A stretch of DNA of 64,000 nt from Euclidia mi (lineage: Eukaryota; Arthropoda; Insecta; Lepidoptera; Erebidae). The notes under the pieces are model-generated. The model had not been told where the DNA came from. It saw nothing but the letters and a program-made list of their open reading frames with translations, and searched no databases. The DNA lies in NCBI GenBank assembly GCA_944739405.2, contig OX123186.2, positions 37,743,551 through 37,807,550 on the forward strand, read 5' to 3'. The translations under genes were made by a program, and so were the position numbers. Positions 1 through 10,830 of this stretch are shown here, piece after piece. Positions within the stretch are counted from its first letter, which is position 1, and the number at the start of each line of letters is the position of its first letter.

Positions 1-330
1 GGTTTCGTACAGGTAGATTTGCACCGTGAAGGAATTTCTCGGGAAATTGGAATTTTTTAAATTAATAAAAATGTGCGGCCGTAGCTGATGTCATCCTCTA
101 GTTCCCGATAAAGTGACAGCAATCGCAATCTTACTTTAGCTTCGTTCCTTCGCCAGAATCATCTTGATAAGAAAAGTCTTTCCCATTCGACCAGGGGCAT
201 CTACTAATAGTATTTTGCCCAAAGCACTATCCACGCACACGGTCATAATTATATTAAACTGTTCTTCAGTCAGTCTCGGGACATAATTTTGCAGGATTTC
301 GGTAAGTTCAAATCGGTAGAACTCAACAAG
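1..330 (-). pseudogene. Helitron (PIF1-like) helicase fragment with Walker A
   Basis: The reverse strand reads NYVPRLTEEQFNIIMTV, then LLVDAPGRMGKTFLIKMILA, the motif I region of Helitron/PIF1 helicases, followed by an in-frame stop. Very similar to 33513-33833, where the loop reads GGMGKT. The similarity ends at about 330, just before malic-like exon a. Confidence 0.8.
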
Positions 331-405
331 CGACTTTTAGTACTGGCTAGAAATCAACAAGAGACTTTTAAAATATATCATTAATTTTAATTTCAATCAT
401 TTAAG

Positions 406-570
406 AACCCAGCATTGACTGGCGAACAACTTAAAGAACTTAAAATGTTACAAGAAATTTTGAGTGCAGATGCGAGAAAGGAAGAGAGACATTTGGACAT
501 ATTTAAATTATCTGACGACAGTTACGATGACACTATAGCCAGATCTTACCTATACGTGGGTGAATTACAG
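406..570 (+). CDS. Malic-like exon a (N-terminal helical segment)
   Basis: 55 open codons starting NPALTGEQLKEL and ending YLYVGELQ, then donor GTTATT; acceptor catttaag. Only weakly similar to the 53-codon exon of the minus-strand gene, but its length, phase and C-terminal YLY pattern agree. Confidence 0.65.
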
Positions 571-1120
571 GTTATTATAATTTATTTGGTAAAAGTATAT
601 TTGTACTTAACATCTAAAAGAGATTAATGTGAAATGGAAGGTGCTTTAATTGACTATGCACATGGCATAGAGCTTGCTATGCTACTTGCAATCAACTTTC
701 AAAGTTCCACATTTCACCAAAGATCATTGTATAATTTTGAAAAGTTTACATTTCGATACATGTGCTTTTACGCTCTGAATAAAACTTGTAAATCTTTAGA
801 GTAGAATTCCAGAACCTTTTCAGAATGGAAATTATATAATATGTATTGTATGAATATAAGAGTAAATATTAAAAAAAATGGTTTTAGGTACAAAAGTAAG
901 TCACGTCTAGCGGCCCTTGGATTATTGTAAACAACCTGTATTATATATTATATACTGTACTGACTTACTGCTGAATTCAATCTTCGATCTATCTATTTTT
1001 TAAGATTTGAGATACATATTGGACATAAGCTCTATACAAAATAATAATATGTCATACATGTATCTCGAATCTCCAAGTCCATGGATAGATTCAATATTAA
1101 AACTGGCTGTTAATCAACAA

Positions 1121-1383
1121 GACTGCCTCCGTGGTCCAGTGGATAGCGTATGCGACTGCAGATCGGAGGTCCCGGGTTCGATTCCCGGGTCGGACAAAAG
1201 TGTTACTGGGTTTTTTCGAATTCTCAGTAGCAGCACGGAGTCTGGTGATGTGCCTGGTAACGGCAATAGCCTCGCTCCCTATTACATGGGACCAAAAACT
1301 CATAGCGAAATGTGGGTGTAATGTTACACCTCTGCCTACCCCTTCGGGTATTACAGGCGTGAGTCTATAAATAAATAAAATAA
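1121..1383 (+). mobile_element. tRNA-headed SINE in the malic-like gene's intron
   Basis: The head has a tRNA-like A box (tggtccagtggatagc) and B box (gggttcgattcc). The tail has cctctgcctaccccttcggg then aggcgtgagtct and ends in taaa repeats. It is flanked by near-identical taatcaaca copies at 1111 and 1384, so the insertion is recognisable and fairly recent. Confidence 0.85.
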
Positions 1384-1426
1384 TAATCAACACGACAGTC
1401 AATATTCATAAATATTTAATTTGCAG

Positions 1427-1608
1427 GACACTAACGATAAGCTATATTTCACTTTACTGAGTCAATACATCGAGCAGTATTTGCCTATCATTAAAACACC
1501 AACTGTGACCACTCCGTGCAAGAACTTCGGACTTGTTTACAAGAAACCTAAAGGTCTCTTCATAAATATTCACGATAAAGGACAAGTTTACGATCTACTC
1601 AAGAAGTG
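1427..1608 (+). CDS. Malic-like exon b (tyrosine site changed to lysine)
   Basis: 182 bp, same phase as the canonical exon. Reads DTNDKLYF, then PIIKTPTVTTPCKNFGLVYK and GLFINIHDKG, ending LLKKW. The first Lys of KTPTV stands where the family has its catalytic Tyr. Acceptor ttgcag, donor GTGAGA. Confidence 0.8.
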
Positions 1609-1654
1609 GTGAGATTTCAATATTGAAGTATATACCTAAAGTTGGTATAGTTTA

Positions 1655-2398
1655 AAGGGGCTTCTAAACGGGCCATATTTTTCGGCCATTCATGGCTGCA
1701 TTATTAGCAATTAATTGCTCAGCCATCACAAAAATTTTTTTTGCAATCAATGGCTGAGCAAGTAATTACTGGGCAATTTGTTGAAATATGTCTGATACAG
1801 TATGGCCGGTTATGTAGACTCCTAAACGGGATACTCAATCGGGCAACAATGGCCGACGAAGTTACACTTGTCGCAGCGGCTTATATAATTTTAACACGAA
1901 AATCAAAAAAGAAAAATAATAGATTGTAGTATCGACCTTACTTAAATAGGCGTGAAACGTTAGATAACTTAAGTCAAGAAATAAGTCTTGATAATTTTTT
2001 TTTAAACTTTACTAGAATGTCAAAGGGTGACTACAAGTTACTCCTTAATAAAATTGGGCCGAAAATATAACCAAATGAATATAGCCATAATCACGACGTC
2101 ATTCACAGCAAACTTCATATCGCGTAGAAAAGGATATACTATATCATAACTATAGAGTGCGACTGAAACAACAATAGAAACTAGCCGGGCAATATTGCAG
2201 AATATCGACACCTCAGCGATCGTCCGGCAACCCCTCAAAACAATGTCGGCCACATGTGGCTACACCAAAAATGTTTGGCTATATGGCCAGGATATTACAG
2301 CAATATTGCATAGTCTGGCCGGGATAGCTAGCAATGTTGCCAGCCACTGAGTTGCAGCCACATATTGCAGAAAAATGTTGCCCGTTTAGAAGCACCTT
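1655..2398. mobile_element. Non-autonomous TIR element, PIF/Harbinger-like
   Basis: Ends are inverted: AGGGGCTTCTAAACGGGC on the left and the reverse complement of AGGTGCTTCTAAACGGGC on the right. Taking the terminus at AGG, both sides carry TAA, a 3-bp duplication typical of PIF/Harbinger. The inside is full of ggccat/atggcc words and has no convincing ORF. It lies in the intron between malic-like exons b and c. Confidence 0.6.
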
Positions 2399-2673
2399 AA
2401 TACAAATATCGTTAAGTGCTTCACTATAGTAATTAGTATATAATAAACAGGAACCAACGTGTTGACGAAAGACCCTTTATAGAAAAATATACTGAAAGCA
2501 AAAAAAAAACAAATAATAACCGTACAGTACAGTACCTCTTTATGATCGCATTGTGGTTTCAGTATAATTTCCATCAACACTACGTCCAGTCAAATTAATT
2601 TATAAAAAATAGCCCAACATATTTCTACACCTTACCTTTTAATAGGTATATCATGTTATTGCTAATTACAAAG

Positions 2674-2863
2674 GCCAGAAAACAACGTAAGAGCTATCAT
2701 AGTGACTGAGAATGGAAGAATATTGAACAAGGACGAGCCAGCAGAACGGAGCGCACTCGGTATAGGAATACCGATGAGCAAACTTACTCTGTATACTACA
2801 CTGGCTGGTATCAAGCCCAACCAGTGCCTACCAATCACTTTAGATGTCGGCACCGATAATCTG
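2674..2863 (+). CDS. Malic-like exon c (GLGDLG loop lost)
   Basis: 190 bp against 181 in the canonical gene, with matching phases. Reads IIVTENGRILNKDEPAERSA, then LGIGIPMSKLTLY and QCLPITLDVGTDNL. The nine extra bases and the substitutions all fall in the GLGDLG loop; the flanking sequence is well conserved. Donor GTATGT. Confidence 0.82.
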
Positions 2864-2932
2864 GTATGTTTAACATGTAATCATGAATACAAATAAATAC
2901 TATTCAATAAAATAATAATACAAAGACACATG

Positions 2933-3088
2933 GGCGTCGCCAAGGGGGAGCAGAGAGAGATTCGATTCCCCTAGAAATTCAAAAAGCCCTACAATTTTTT
3001 CTCATTTACCATATAAACTTGATCCATACCCTCCCTAGGCCCTCTGACATCCTGATCTAGGCAATCGGCTGCCGACGCCCTTGCAAAG
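2933..3088. repeat. GGGCGTCG-ended repeat, cut by the duplication boundary
   Basis: Short inverted ends: gggcgtcgcc at 2933 and ccgacgccc near 3080. Only the right part (from 2993) recurs at 20002-20097, so the boundary of the tandem duplication lies within this repeat. No coding content. Confidence 0.5.
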
Positions 3089-3282
3089 ACATACACAAAA
3101 TACTATTACCTACATATTTGAGCACACGTGATCTTGAATTTTGATTGAATATTTAGTTTGAGCTCAAATTATCGTCATCATATATAAAATTACTTTTCTT
3201 GACTTGAGCCTAAACTACGTACTATTTGGAATCTTACCCCAACAAAGATAATCGTATAAGTTAACCAAATTGATATGTTCAG

Positions 3283-3407
3283 AGCCTCCTAGAAGATCCA
3301 ACTTACGTCGGTCTAAAACGAAAGCGGGTCCGAGGTGAAGAATACAATGAATTCATTGATGAATTTATGGACGCATGTGTCGAGAGATTCGGCCCTAATA
3401 CGCTCGT
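3283..3407 (+). CDS. Malic-like exon d, unit A (SLLEDPTYVG segment, donor shifted)
   Basis: 125 bp: SLLEDPTYVGLKRKR, VRGEEYNEFIDEFM, ending RFGPNTL plus two bases, then GTAAGT. The canonical exon is 129 bp and ends VLIQ at phase 0. A second copy lies at 20288-20412. Confidence 0.85.
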
Positions 3408-4201
3408 GTAAGTTATTTATTATTCTAATTTTGTAGAAGATTTAAAGAAAATACATTCCCTTTGAAAAGCAACACCTTACCGTGTCGACCGGAAACTACG
3501 TAAATAATAAAAACTACGAAAGATGCATACGTATACAGGGTGTTACATATCCATCCGTCCGATCAATGAAGGGGTTGTAGAGTAGCGTAAAATGATGAGA
3601 TATTTGTCATTATTTCACGGAAATTCAACATAAAATTTTCCCATGTAAATTTAATTAATTTTAAATAATATCATATCAGATTACCCATGGCAACACTAAA
3701 GACTCATAAATCGTATTAGCTAGGTATCTACCTAAAGTTCATAAAAATTTGACGGCAAAAGCGGCGCCTTTGAGTGCATAGGCCAACCGACCGCCTCCTT
3801 TGACAAAAGCCGCCGCCGCGCGTCATCGTCCTTTACACGTGCCAAGTATTATTTTAGGTATAAACAGATTTTATGCACTTGATGCAACAGCTGATCTTTT
3901 GCTTCGACGGTTTAGGTAAAACTCCGTAAAACAAAGTACAGTATTAAGGTTTTCTGTTTGTTTCGTGCGAGTGCGTGGCCAACTCTGGTGTCACTGTTTT
4001 CAAACTGCTCGAATACCTACGACATGGCCTAACGATTCTTGGATGCGGCTTTACGGGCCGTCGGAAGCCCGGAAGCGCTTTCATGTAATGTCACACGCGG
4101 TCACCCATCTAAGAGAAAATCGTCGCGCTATGACTACGGTACTTACATTAATAACTACCTACTTTTTAATTGGTTTAATCTTACGTAACTAGGTACCTAC
4201 C

Positions 4202-5350
4202 TTAATTGATAAAAATATCAACTTGCTGTAAGTTGCGACGGTCATTCTCCACATGTCCGCCGCCCACGTCCAGACACTTACGGCACCTTTGCACCATATC
4301 CGAACGCACACTTCTTAACACTCCTGGGTTTAAACTTCGGAAAGCAGAAACGATACGCGCACGCATTTCTTCTTCAGTGTCACACGGTTTTTGGTACACT
4401 ATTTGTTTAACGTGTCCCCACAAGTAAAAGTCTAAAGGCGTTAGGTCCGGTGATCTTGGTGGCCACGAGATAGGCCCGCTTCGTCCAATCCACTTGCCAG
4501 GGAACTGTGCGTCAAGATACTCACGCACAGCTCGTAAAAAATGAGGTGGGGCACCGTCGTGCTGGAACCACAAGCTGCGGTGGAAGCTTAACGGCAACGA
4601 ATCTAACTCGTCACTTAGAACTTCCCTCAAAAATCTTAAATAATTGGTACCGTTCATGGTTTCATTTAAAAAATGCGGACCAATAATACGGTCGCCGAGG
4701 ATTCCCGCCCACACATTGATGCGCCAACGATGTTGAAAATGGCTTTCTTTCATCGCGTGTGGATTTTCAACAGCCCAGACGTGTTCATTGTGACAGTTGA
4801 AAACACCCGTCCGCACAAATGAACATTCGTCGGTAAATAACACGCGCTCCAAGAACGTAGCATCCTCTTCTACTTTGCCAAGTAGCCAGTTGCAGTATTG
4901 TCTTCTGTGGGCATAGTCCGACGGCATAAGTGAGTGAACACGTTGGTAGTGAAAAGGATGCTGTCCGTCTTCTTTTAATATCCTCCACACTCGCGCGTTA
5001 CTGGTGCCCAGTTCACGTGCCGCACTCCTGGTACTCTGCGTGGGATCCTCAGCGAATAATTGTAAGACCTGTTCCACTACACCGTCGCTACTTTGTGGTC
5101 TGCCACCATGATTGCGATTCGAATCATCGCGAGCACTGCCCGTGTTGTACACCCGGTGGTGAAGCCGTTGAAACGCGCGCTCCGACGGCACGGGTAGACC
5201 CCGTGGTCTGGCATACCGCTCCTCGTACTCCCTACGAGCACCTGCATAATTGCATTCACTCCTACCTAAGCACATCAACATGTTAAAGTATTCAGGGTTT
5301 GAATATGACATACCTAACGAATCTACTATTTCACGCGGAAGTCTAAACAA
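4202..5350 (-). CDS. IS630/Tc1/mariner-type transposase, uninterrupted, 382 aa
   Basis: DDE/D transposase that cuts and pastes its element at TA sites. Residues about 85-140 form a helix-turn-helix-like region (STRSAARELGTSNARVWRIL). Catalytic acids: Asp in VLFTDECSF, Asp in WFQHDGAPPHF, and a third Asp in WPPRSPDLTPLDFYLWGHVK. The last two are separated by 36 residues, so this is a DD-D and not a DD-E enzyme. No stop or frameshift from Met to TGA/TAA. Which subfamily (for example near maT-type DD37D) needs a tree. Coding sequence is GC-richer than the AT-rich flanks. Its intactness and the unit A-only insertion suggest recent activity, but nested insertions may already have disabled the element in cis. 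Confidence 0.88.
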   Translation of the reverse strand: MFRLPREIVDSLGMSYSNPEYFNMLMCLGRSECNYAGARREYEERYARPRGLPVPSERAFQRLHHRVYNTGSARDDSNRNHGGRPQSSDGVVEQVLQLFAEDPTQSTRSAARELGTSNARVWRILKEDGQHPFHYQRVHSLMPSDYAHRRQYCNWLLGKVEEDATFLERVLFTDECSFVRTGVFNCHNEHVWAVENPHAMKESHFQHRWRINVWAGILGDRIIGPHFLNETMNGTNYLRFLREVLSDELDSLPLSFHRSLWFQHDGAPPHFLRAVREYLDAQFPGKWIGRSGPISWPPRSPDLTPLDFYLWGHVKQIVYQKPCDTEEEMRARIVSAFRSLNPGVLRSVRSDMVQRCRKCLDVGGGHVENDRRNLQQVDIFIN

Positions 5351-5567
5351 AAGGAAAGCTAGCGAAAGACTGAGTGTTCAAGAAGGCAAATAGTTAATTC
5401 GTAAATCAAATAGGTAAATAATTAGAGATGTAACAAATGGTATTCACTGGAGTACTGTTTCTATCGATATTTTATGTTATTGTTTACCTGATAGAATATC
5501 GGTAGCTAAACCCCTAAAACGTCAGCTTTGTGTAAATTTATGTTTTTATTTGCTGTTAATAAATAAA

Positions 5568-5852
5568 AACATTCCATGGTTTAGACTAGAATCAGTTTAT
5601 TTAAGGTTTATGTAAGACTCCGCGTGACGACTGTCAAAGATCTTCATGACTGTTGCTCCGACGGTTTAACGTGCTCTCCGAGACACAGGGATATTAACTA
5701 TTTATTACGCACGTAACTTGGAAAAGTCTTATTATCTTATTATGTATGTATTATTATTGATGCGCGCCGTGGATTCGAACCCGATACCCTCTGCACGGCA
5801 ATCCGTTGGTATCATCACTAGGCTATCATTGGCCTAGTAGCCTAGCAGGCTA
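5568..5852 (-). mobile_element. tRNA-headed SINE inside the mariner-like element
   Basis: On the reverse strand a B box (gggttcgaatcc) near 5775-5790 follows a tRNA-like head, then ggagagcacgttaaaccgtc and tgacagtcg-type body words. Same family as the SINE at 62563-62910, which reads in the opposite window orientation. Confidence 0.7.
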
Positions 5853-6040
5853 TCATTCTAGTTTTAACATGTCATGTTAAAATTAAATAAGTCGATATTA
5901 TCTCTTGATCGTAAACATCACTAGAGCGGTCCCTTTGTGTACGGCGGCTCGCTTGACGGTAAAATTGCACTATTTTTAAAAGGCGGCATGCCCTTTGACA
6001 CGGTAAGCGGCGAAAGCCGACAATTTTAAATAAATTTAAA

Positions 6041-6273
6041 GGCTTATCCACACGACACAATTTTACGTCCAACTTGACTAAATCACTTGATTAAATCGTG
6101 ACGTGTAGACGCCAGTCGTCCAACTCAAGTTCATCGGGTGTGCGGACCACCAGATTTTAACCAATTGGGTGGACGGAATGAAATTCAGTCATTTGATTGT
6201 GTCGTGTAGACGGGCAAAGCCAATTCCATTGAAAATTTGATCAGTGGTAAAATTGTGCCGTGTGGATGGGCCT
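6041..6273. mobile_element. MITE with TAA target duplication
   Basis: Inverted ends AGGCTTATCCACACGACAC and, on the other side, the reverse complement of AGGCCCATCCACACGGCAC; flanked by TAA on both sides, again PIF/Harbinger-like. Non-coding, about 230 bp, nested in the mariner-like element. Confidence 0.65.
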
Positions 6274-6488
6274 TAAGAATCATAAAGGATTCCGCTATTG
6301 AGGGGAGTGTTGTTAGTTTACAGAATTTTCGCCAATTTCGGGGTAATGTTTCTCGTTAGCACTGAGCTAAGGAAATTTATTCTGATGTTTTATGATGACC
6401 TAGATTTTTTTTATTATTTTTCCTGGTATGCCTGATAAGTCAGTAATATGACCTTTCGAGATCAGACGGGGGTTTATGAAACACACTG

Positions 6489-7320
6489 TATAAATAGTAG
6501 GTATTCACCTTTTTATATTTGTAATAAGATTAAGGACATAAAAAATCCCAAATTTTTATTCATTCACAACCGATTTAGTTGATCCAACTGTAATCTGTAA
6601 CTGTATAAAATACTTTTCTTTTTAAAATATAATACGCAAATGGAAGCTTTCATAATTATATTTTTTCAGTAAAACATTTTTGTTTTTGTTTGCAGATTAA
6701 AATCATTGCCTTAGTGAATACGGCCTTTAACAAAAATATATAGTGAACGTAATGTTTATGTTGACATGCAAGCCCCAAGTGAAGCAATGCCAGCGTAATC
6801 ATGGCTTGAAGACTAATTTAGATATACATGTCGTATAATGGACGAAAATAAACCATACCACAGAAAGAAGGCATGGTTTTTCATACATAATTTGAAAATG
6901 CAGCCACTCGTCCATTTAACTGCAATGCGGCACACTGCATAAGTGCATATGGGCACAAATATTTTTCTATACAGCGTTTCTGTAAGTTAATTTGAGATCA
7001 TTCCATAAACGTATAGATAACGATTCCATCCTTTGGTATACGACACTCATATTCACAAGTTTGCGTATTCCACAAGTAGGTAATTCTTTTACGATCCACA
7101 AAAGCTATTATAATATTTACAAAATGCACATTCCTAATATGTTAATTTTAATATAATGCTTCCTGCTAACAAATATCATTTGCTAGTAGAGAGAGCATTT
7201 TACTTAAAAGTTGTTTTGGCCCTTCAGTAAACTTACCAATGCTTTTAATCAGATTAGGCAACATTATACAAATTGTTAGCAAGATTATTACAAAACTAAA
7301 TAAATAATAACAAGAAACCA
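6489..7320. other. Unit A single-copy-like intron and 3' flank of the malic-like gene
   Basis: Contains the candidate last acceptor (tgtttgcag, exon from 6696), the in-frame stop at 6712-6714 and an AATAAA at 6847. Otherwise AT-rich with nothing recognised. The counterpart in unit B is 20530-21235. Confidence 0.4.
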
Positions 7321-7339
7321 AGAACTTAGGGTCCCAAGC

Positions 7340-7530
7340 CAACCTCACCTGCAAGTGGTGCACCTGCCGATCAACGGACGAGGCTCTGGCAAACAAAATA
7401 TCCCGATAAGCGGCAATAGGCTCGCCACCTATTACGTGGGATCAAAACACTGGCGAAAAGTGGGCGTTTATTATGCCTCTGCCTACCCCTTCGGGGAAAC
7501 AGGCGTGAGTCTGTGTGTGTAAATAATAAA
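7340..7530 (+). repeat. SINE/LINE-tail repeat (cctctgcctaccccttcggg)
   Basis: Runs from cacctgcaagtggtgcacc through ggcaataggctcgccacc to the tail caggcgtgagtctgtgtgt. Copies at 10648-10830 (inside another element) and, as the duplication counterpart, 21664-21840. The tail matches the 3' end of the LINE at 50090-50380. Confidence 0.7.
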
Positions 7531-9589
7531 TGAGATCCAAAAATATATTATAGCCAGACGATTGTAGCACAGTCGTAACTTGTTCATCGTCTCGCATGAA
7601 TTTATTCGATGCACTTTTTCAGACGGTCTTCCATTGTTTTACCCGTTGAGTTTGGTTAAAGATAAAATTACACGAACGTACAGCTTGTCGTAGTTACAAC
7701 TGTGTATCAAATAGGTATATAAACATTTTCATTTAGTTACTAATCATGTATGTACATTCACTAAGCGCATTGTACTTGAACAATGTTTCACGTAACATGA
7801 TTTTGGACTTGACGCCCTAGGGCGCTTTCAGTACAGCGATACGCATGGCAATATGCATGCAACGTTGGAGATTCCGCCTCTGTGGGCCCGAAGCAATATT
7901 ACTAGCACGTCATATGTAAACGCAAATATTATATGAAGATTACAGTCATGCAGTACAAGTAACGTATTACTAATTGACTACACAAACGTACACACGTTGT
8001 TTTAAAAGATCATCTCGCTAAGTGTTTGAAAAAGATATGTCGAAGATCTACAAATATATTTTGTACTAAGTCTCGTAAATATACGTTCAAGAATTAATCC
8101 TCAACCACAAACGGAGATATCATTTTATTCGTTTCTATGCTATGTTTTAGTGTACTGAAAATTGTTTGTAATTCAGATTTCAGTTCCGTATATCTACACC
8201 CCAATAACATAAAAAATAAATCGCTCGGAATGTCAACGGGTGCCATAGCGATGGCGCCCAGAAAACGTTTGTAGATTCTATTTAATAACTTGTTTGTTAT
8301 TGGCAGTAGTAATGCTTAACATTGATGGCTATGGCTACGGCTGATAGCTAGAATGCCTTTTGTAGTTATTTTTATTTTGTATGCTATTGTACCTTAGCGA
8401 TATTCACAAATAAAATGTGCGGGATAAATCATATTATGTGTAAATGCCATAATGGCTAACGAGCTCATAAAATGTTCTCTGGGGTAATGTGGCTTGTGAA
8501 ATGAGCCTGTGATAGTTGAATGCTTGAACTTTTTCAGAATATACAGCCATAATATGATTTTATTTTAAGAATTGGCGTACGAGTGAAGTCTCAGACTAGT
8601 GCTATATTCAAGTAAAATGTATTGTGTGAAACGCGAAACGGTTTGAGCTATTTCAGATTGCTATTTAGGTTTCGCTTTCAACTCCATGGTAAATACTGTT
8701 CATCTAGTGAGTTTTTAACAATTTTGTGTGTGTCATAGTAATAATTAAATATTGAAATACGCATAGAACAGATAAATACGGACTTCGTTATTACACAGAT
8801 AATAATGACTTTTTCTATCGAGTTATTTCCTACCGAAACATACCAGCCTAAGCAGAATACAAACCAACAACCTCAAGAGTAGGTAACTAGATACATCACA
8901 CGAGTGCCACTGATCATCATAATTATATTACATGCCTGAGCAGTTCCGAAGGCTAAGTTTCTCATCTTTGACGCGATCGCCACGTTGATCATATAATTCG
9001 CCAGTTCCGAACTCTCTAGTAATCGCATCGCTAATCTCGCGTACCTTAGCTGAAAATAAACTCCAAATAAACCCACTCCATATAAATTCTAGAGGTAATC
9101 TTTACTCTTGTTTATAAACAGGAGCACAATCTCATCCAAGTTCTTTATCAATATAACCAAAGATTTCGTAATTCAAAATATGTGATACACAGTCTAAAAT
9201 GATACTTTTTTTACAGGTGCAGCGCCGTCCACCCAAAGGATCAAACAGCATTCAAAAATATAATTTATACATATTTTGACCAACTTCTAAAAGTATATAA
9301 TATAAATAGTTTGTTTTAGATGATATGTTAAGTTGTATCAGGATTATAATAAATGCGTTTTCATAAAATGTTTATTGATTGTTTAATGGTGACTTCCCTA
9401 CATTTATCTTAATACAGTTCAGATGATATATTCTTTACCTTTTCTTTTGTAGAAGAAATCTGGGCCTAGCTGCCTAATTGTGTTTGTAGATCTTCACCAA
9501 TTACGTGAGCGATTACTCGCTTAGTATTTTTTTACAGAATGATTATTTTCGCGCAATACACGTCTCTTATTTCATCACCAACACAATAA
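7531..9589. other. Unit A non-coding stretch with a possible orphan exon
   Basis: AT-rich; no gene that survives comparison with unit B (21841-24895). One candidate is an acceptor ttttttacag at about 9217, followed by 34 open codons starting CSAVHPKDQTAFK, a stop, and an AATAAA about 20 bp on. It is kept in unit B (from about 24512) with one synonymous change. No upstream exon was recognised. Confidence 0.3.
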
Positions 9590-10106
9590 TAGTCCGGTCA
9601 ATTTAGACATCCAAGGTTACAAAAATTCCCACTTGGCTGAATATTGGTAGGATTGTTCATTACACTATTAAAAAGGAAATGTGAAAAGTCCTCATCGATC
9701 CGGCACGTGCAAAAAAATTTACTTGGGGTGAAAGGTCACAAAAACTGGTTTTTCGCGATTTTCAGCAAAATGGTAAGTTTTATCATAAAATTAGCTCAGA
9801 CAAAAATTGTAGATCAGATAATTATCTATTAAAAATGTCTAAATACTTTTTTTCTTAAGAGCCACCGTTTTTGAGATATAACGATTCAAAAAGTTGAAAG
9901 AGTTGTAATCGTCTTCATATGCACGTTTCCACGCCACCTTTGAGGTAGTGTACTTAGCGCGTTTTTTTAATGTGGTTTCTCCGGTAGGCCTATTCCACTG
10001 ATCTTTTATGATTCTGTTTAATTTGAAACTATTGAATAACTGTAGATATTGACAAGGGTTGAAAATGATGAAAGTGGTGTAAAATAAAAAAAAATAAGAA
10101 AATTTA

Positions 10107-10575
10107 TGCATCTGAATTTAAATTATCATTAACTTCTGCTTTCTCTTGTTCTTGTTCTTCTTCTTCTTCTTCTCCTTCTTCTTGTTTATCTTCATTCTGG
10201 GTGTTAATAAATTGTCTCAATAATGACACATCGCATGTCTCTTCGTCAACATCAAATGAATCTTCAATTGTTGGCAATTCAACATTGGAGCAAGACCGGC
10301 CTTGACAGTTTGTACATGCTACAGAACAAAATAATCCAACTTTTTTGCAACCACATTTAGCACTACATCCCTTTTTACAGTTGCAAAAAATTGTGTTTAG
10401 TAGTTTTTCTGGTGCAGGTGGAAGTAAAGTTTGAACTGGCTCTAATGAATTGTCGACCAACTTCCAACCCCAGTCTTTTGGGTCTAACTGATTACCAAGC
10501 CACACTTGAACTTGGTAATATAACCGAAAAAGATGATGAGCAGCCGCTGAGATTGGAGGAAGACATGCTAACTAC
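10107..10575 (-). CDS. Cysteine-rich transposon-associated protein fragment
   Basis: C-terminal about 155 codons, open from CLPPISAAAHHLFRLYYQVQ through WLGNQLDPKDWGWK and APEKLLNTIFCNCKKG to a cysteine cluster of the form CxC-x4-C-x3-CxC-x6-C-x3-C-x2-C-x4-C, reminiscent of metal-binding CXC modules. An acidic, Glu-rich tail follows. From memory of insect genomes this C-terminal type recurs in high-copy, TE-linked proteins, but I cannot name the element. No start is convincing: MWLGNQ is internal to the conserved block, and upstream sequence is lost. It sits within the long-TIR transposon and may be its captured or vestigial gene. Confidence 0.6.
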
Positions 10576-10647
10576 ACTTGTTTTTTATTTCGAGAATTTT
10601 TAATGAAACATGCATATCTGAACTTATCTAAGCACGTAATTTTTTCA

Positions 10648-10830
10648 CCTGCAAGTGGTGCACCTGCCGATCAACGGACGAGGCTCTGGCAAACAAAATA
10701 TCCCGATAAGCGGCAATAGGCTCGCCACCTATTACGTGGGATCAAAACACTGGCGAAAAGTGGGCGTTTAATATGCCTCTGCCTACCCCTTCGCGAAAGC
10801 AGGCGTGAGTCTATGTATATATGTATGTCA
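10648..10830 (+). repeat. SINE/LINE-tail repeat nested in the long-TIR transposon
   Basis: Nearly the same as 7340-7530, including the start cacctgcaagtggtgcacc and the end caggcgtgagtctatgtata. Because the host transposon is absent from unit B, this copy arrived with it or after it. Confidence 0.65.

Larger units (their letters stand above)
3536..6488 (-). mobile_element. Tc1/mariner-superfamily transposon, unit A only
   Basis: Ends match as imperfect TIRs (CAGGGTGTTACATATCC against CAGTGTGTTTCATAAACC) and are flanked by TA. Unit B at about 20530 has the uninterrupted sequence, so this is a clean insertion made after the duplication. It carries the transposase at 4202-5350 plus a nested SINE (about 5568-5852) and MITE (about 6041-6273). 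At 2.95 kb it is long for the superfamily, partly because of these nested elements. Confidence 0.85.
406..6714 (+). pseudogene. Diverged, truncated malic enzyme paralog (N-terminal half only)
   Basis: Exons 406-570, 1427-1608, 2674-2863 and 3283-3407 join with correct GT-AG sites and phases. An acceptor at 6696 would add VLKSLP and a stop at 6712-6714 (681 bp, 227 codons). Seen: KTPTV in place of YTPTV, so the catalytic Tyr is Lys; RILNKDEPAERSALGIGIP in place of RILGLGDLG plus GMGIP, three residues longer; the following Lys is kept. The fourth exon's donor lies 4 bp upstream of the normal one, so it leaves at phase 2 and could not join a phase-0 FEDF exon. The metal-ligand and Rossmann exons are not in the window. 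The frames are nonetheless open, so this is either a fading pseudogene or a non-enzymatic malic-domain protein. A transposon (3536-6488) sits in the last intron. The exon upstream of 406 is not seen. Confidence 0.8.

Noticed and set aside
1122..1195. tRNA gene
   Set aside because: A and B boxes belong to a SINE head with a SINE body, tail and flanking duplications; no proper acceptor stem.
1007..1402. Open frames across the first SINE
   Set aside because: They read through SINE head and tail on both strands; no host protein similarity.
8873..9076. Minus-strand open frame of 67 codons
   Set aside because: Unit B has a 2-base loss in the same stretch, so the frame is not maintained.
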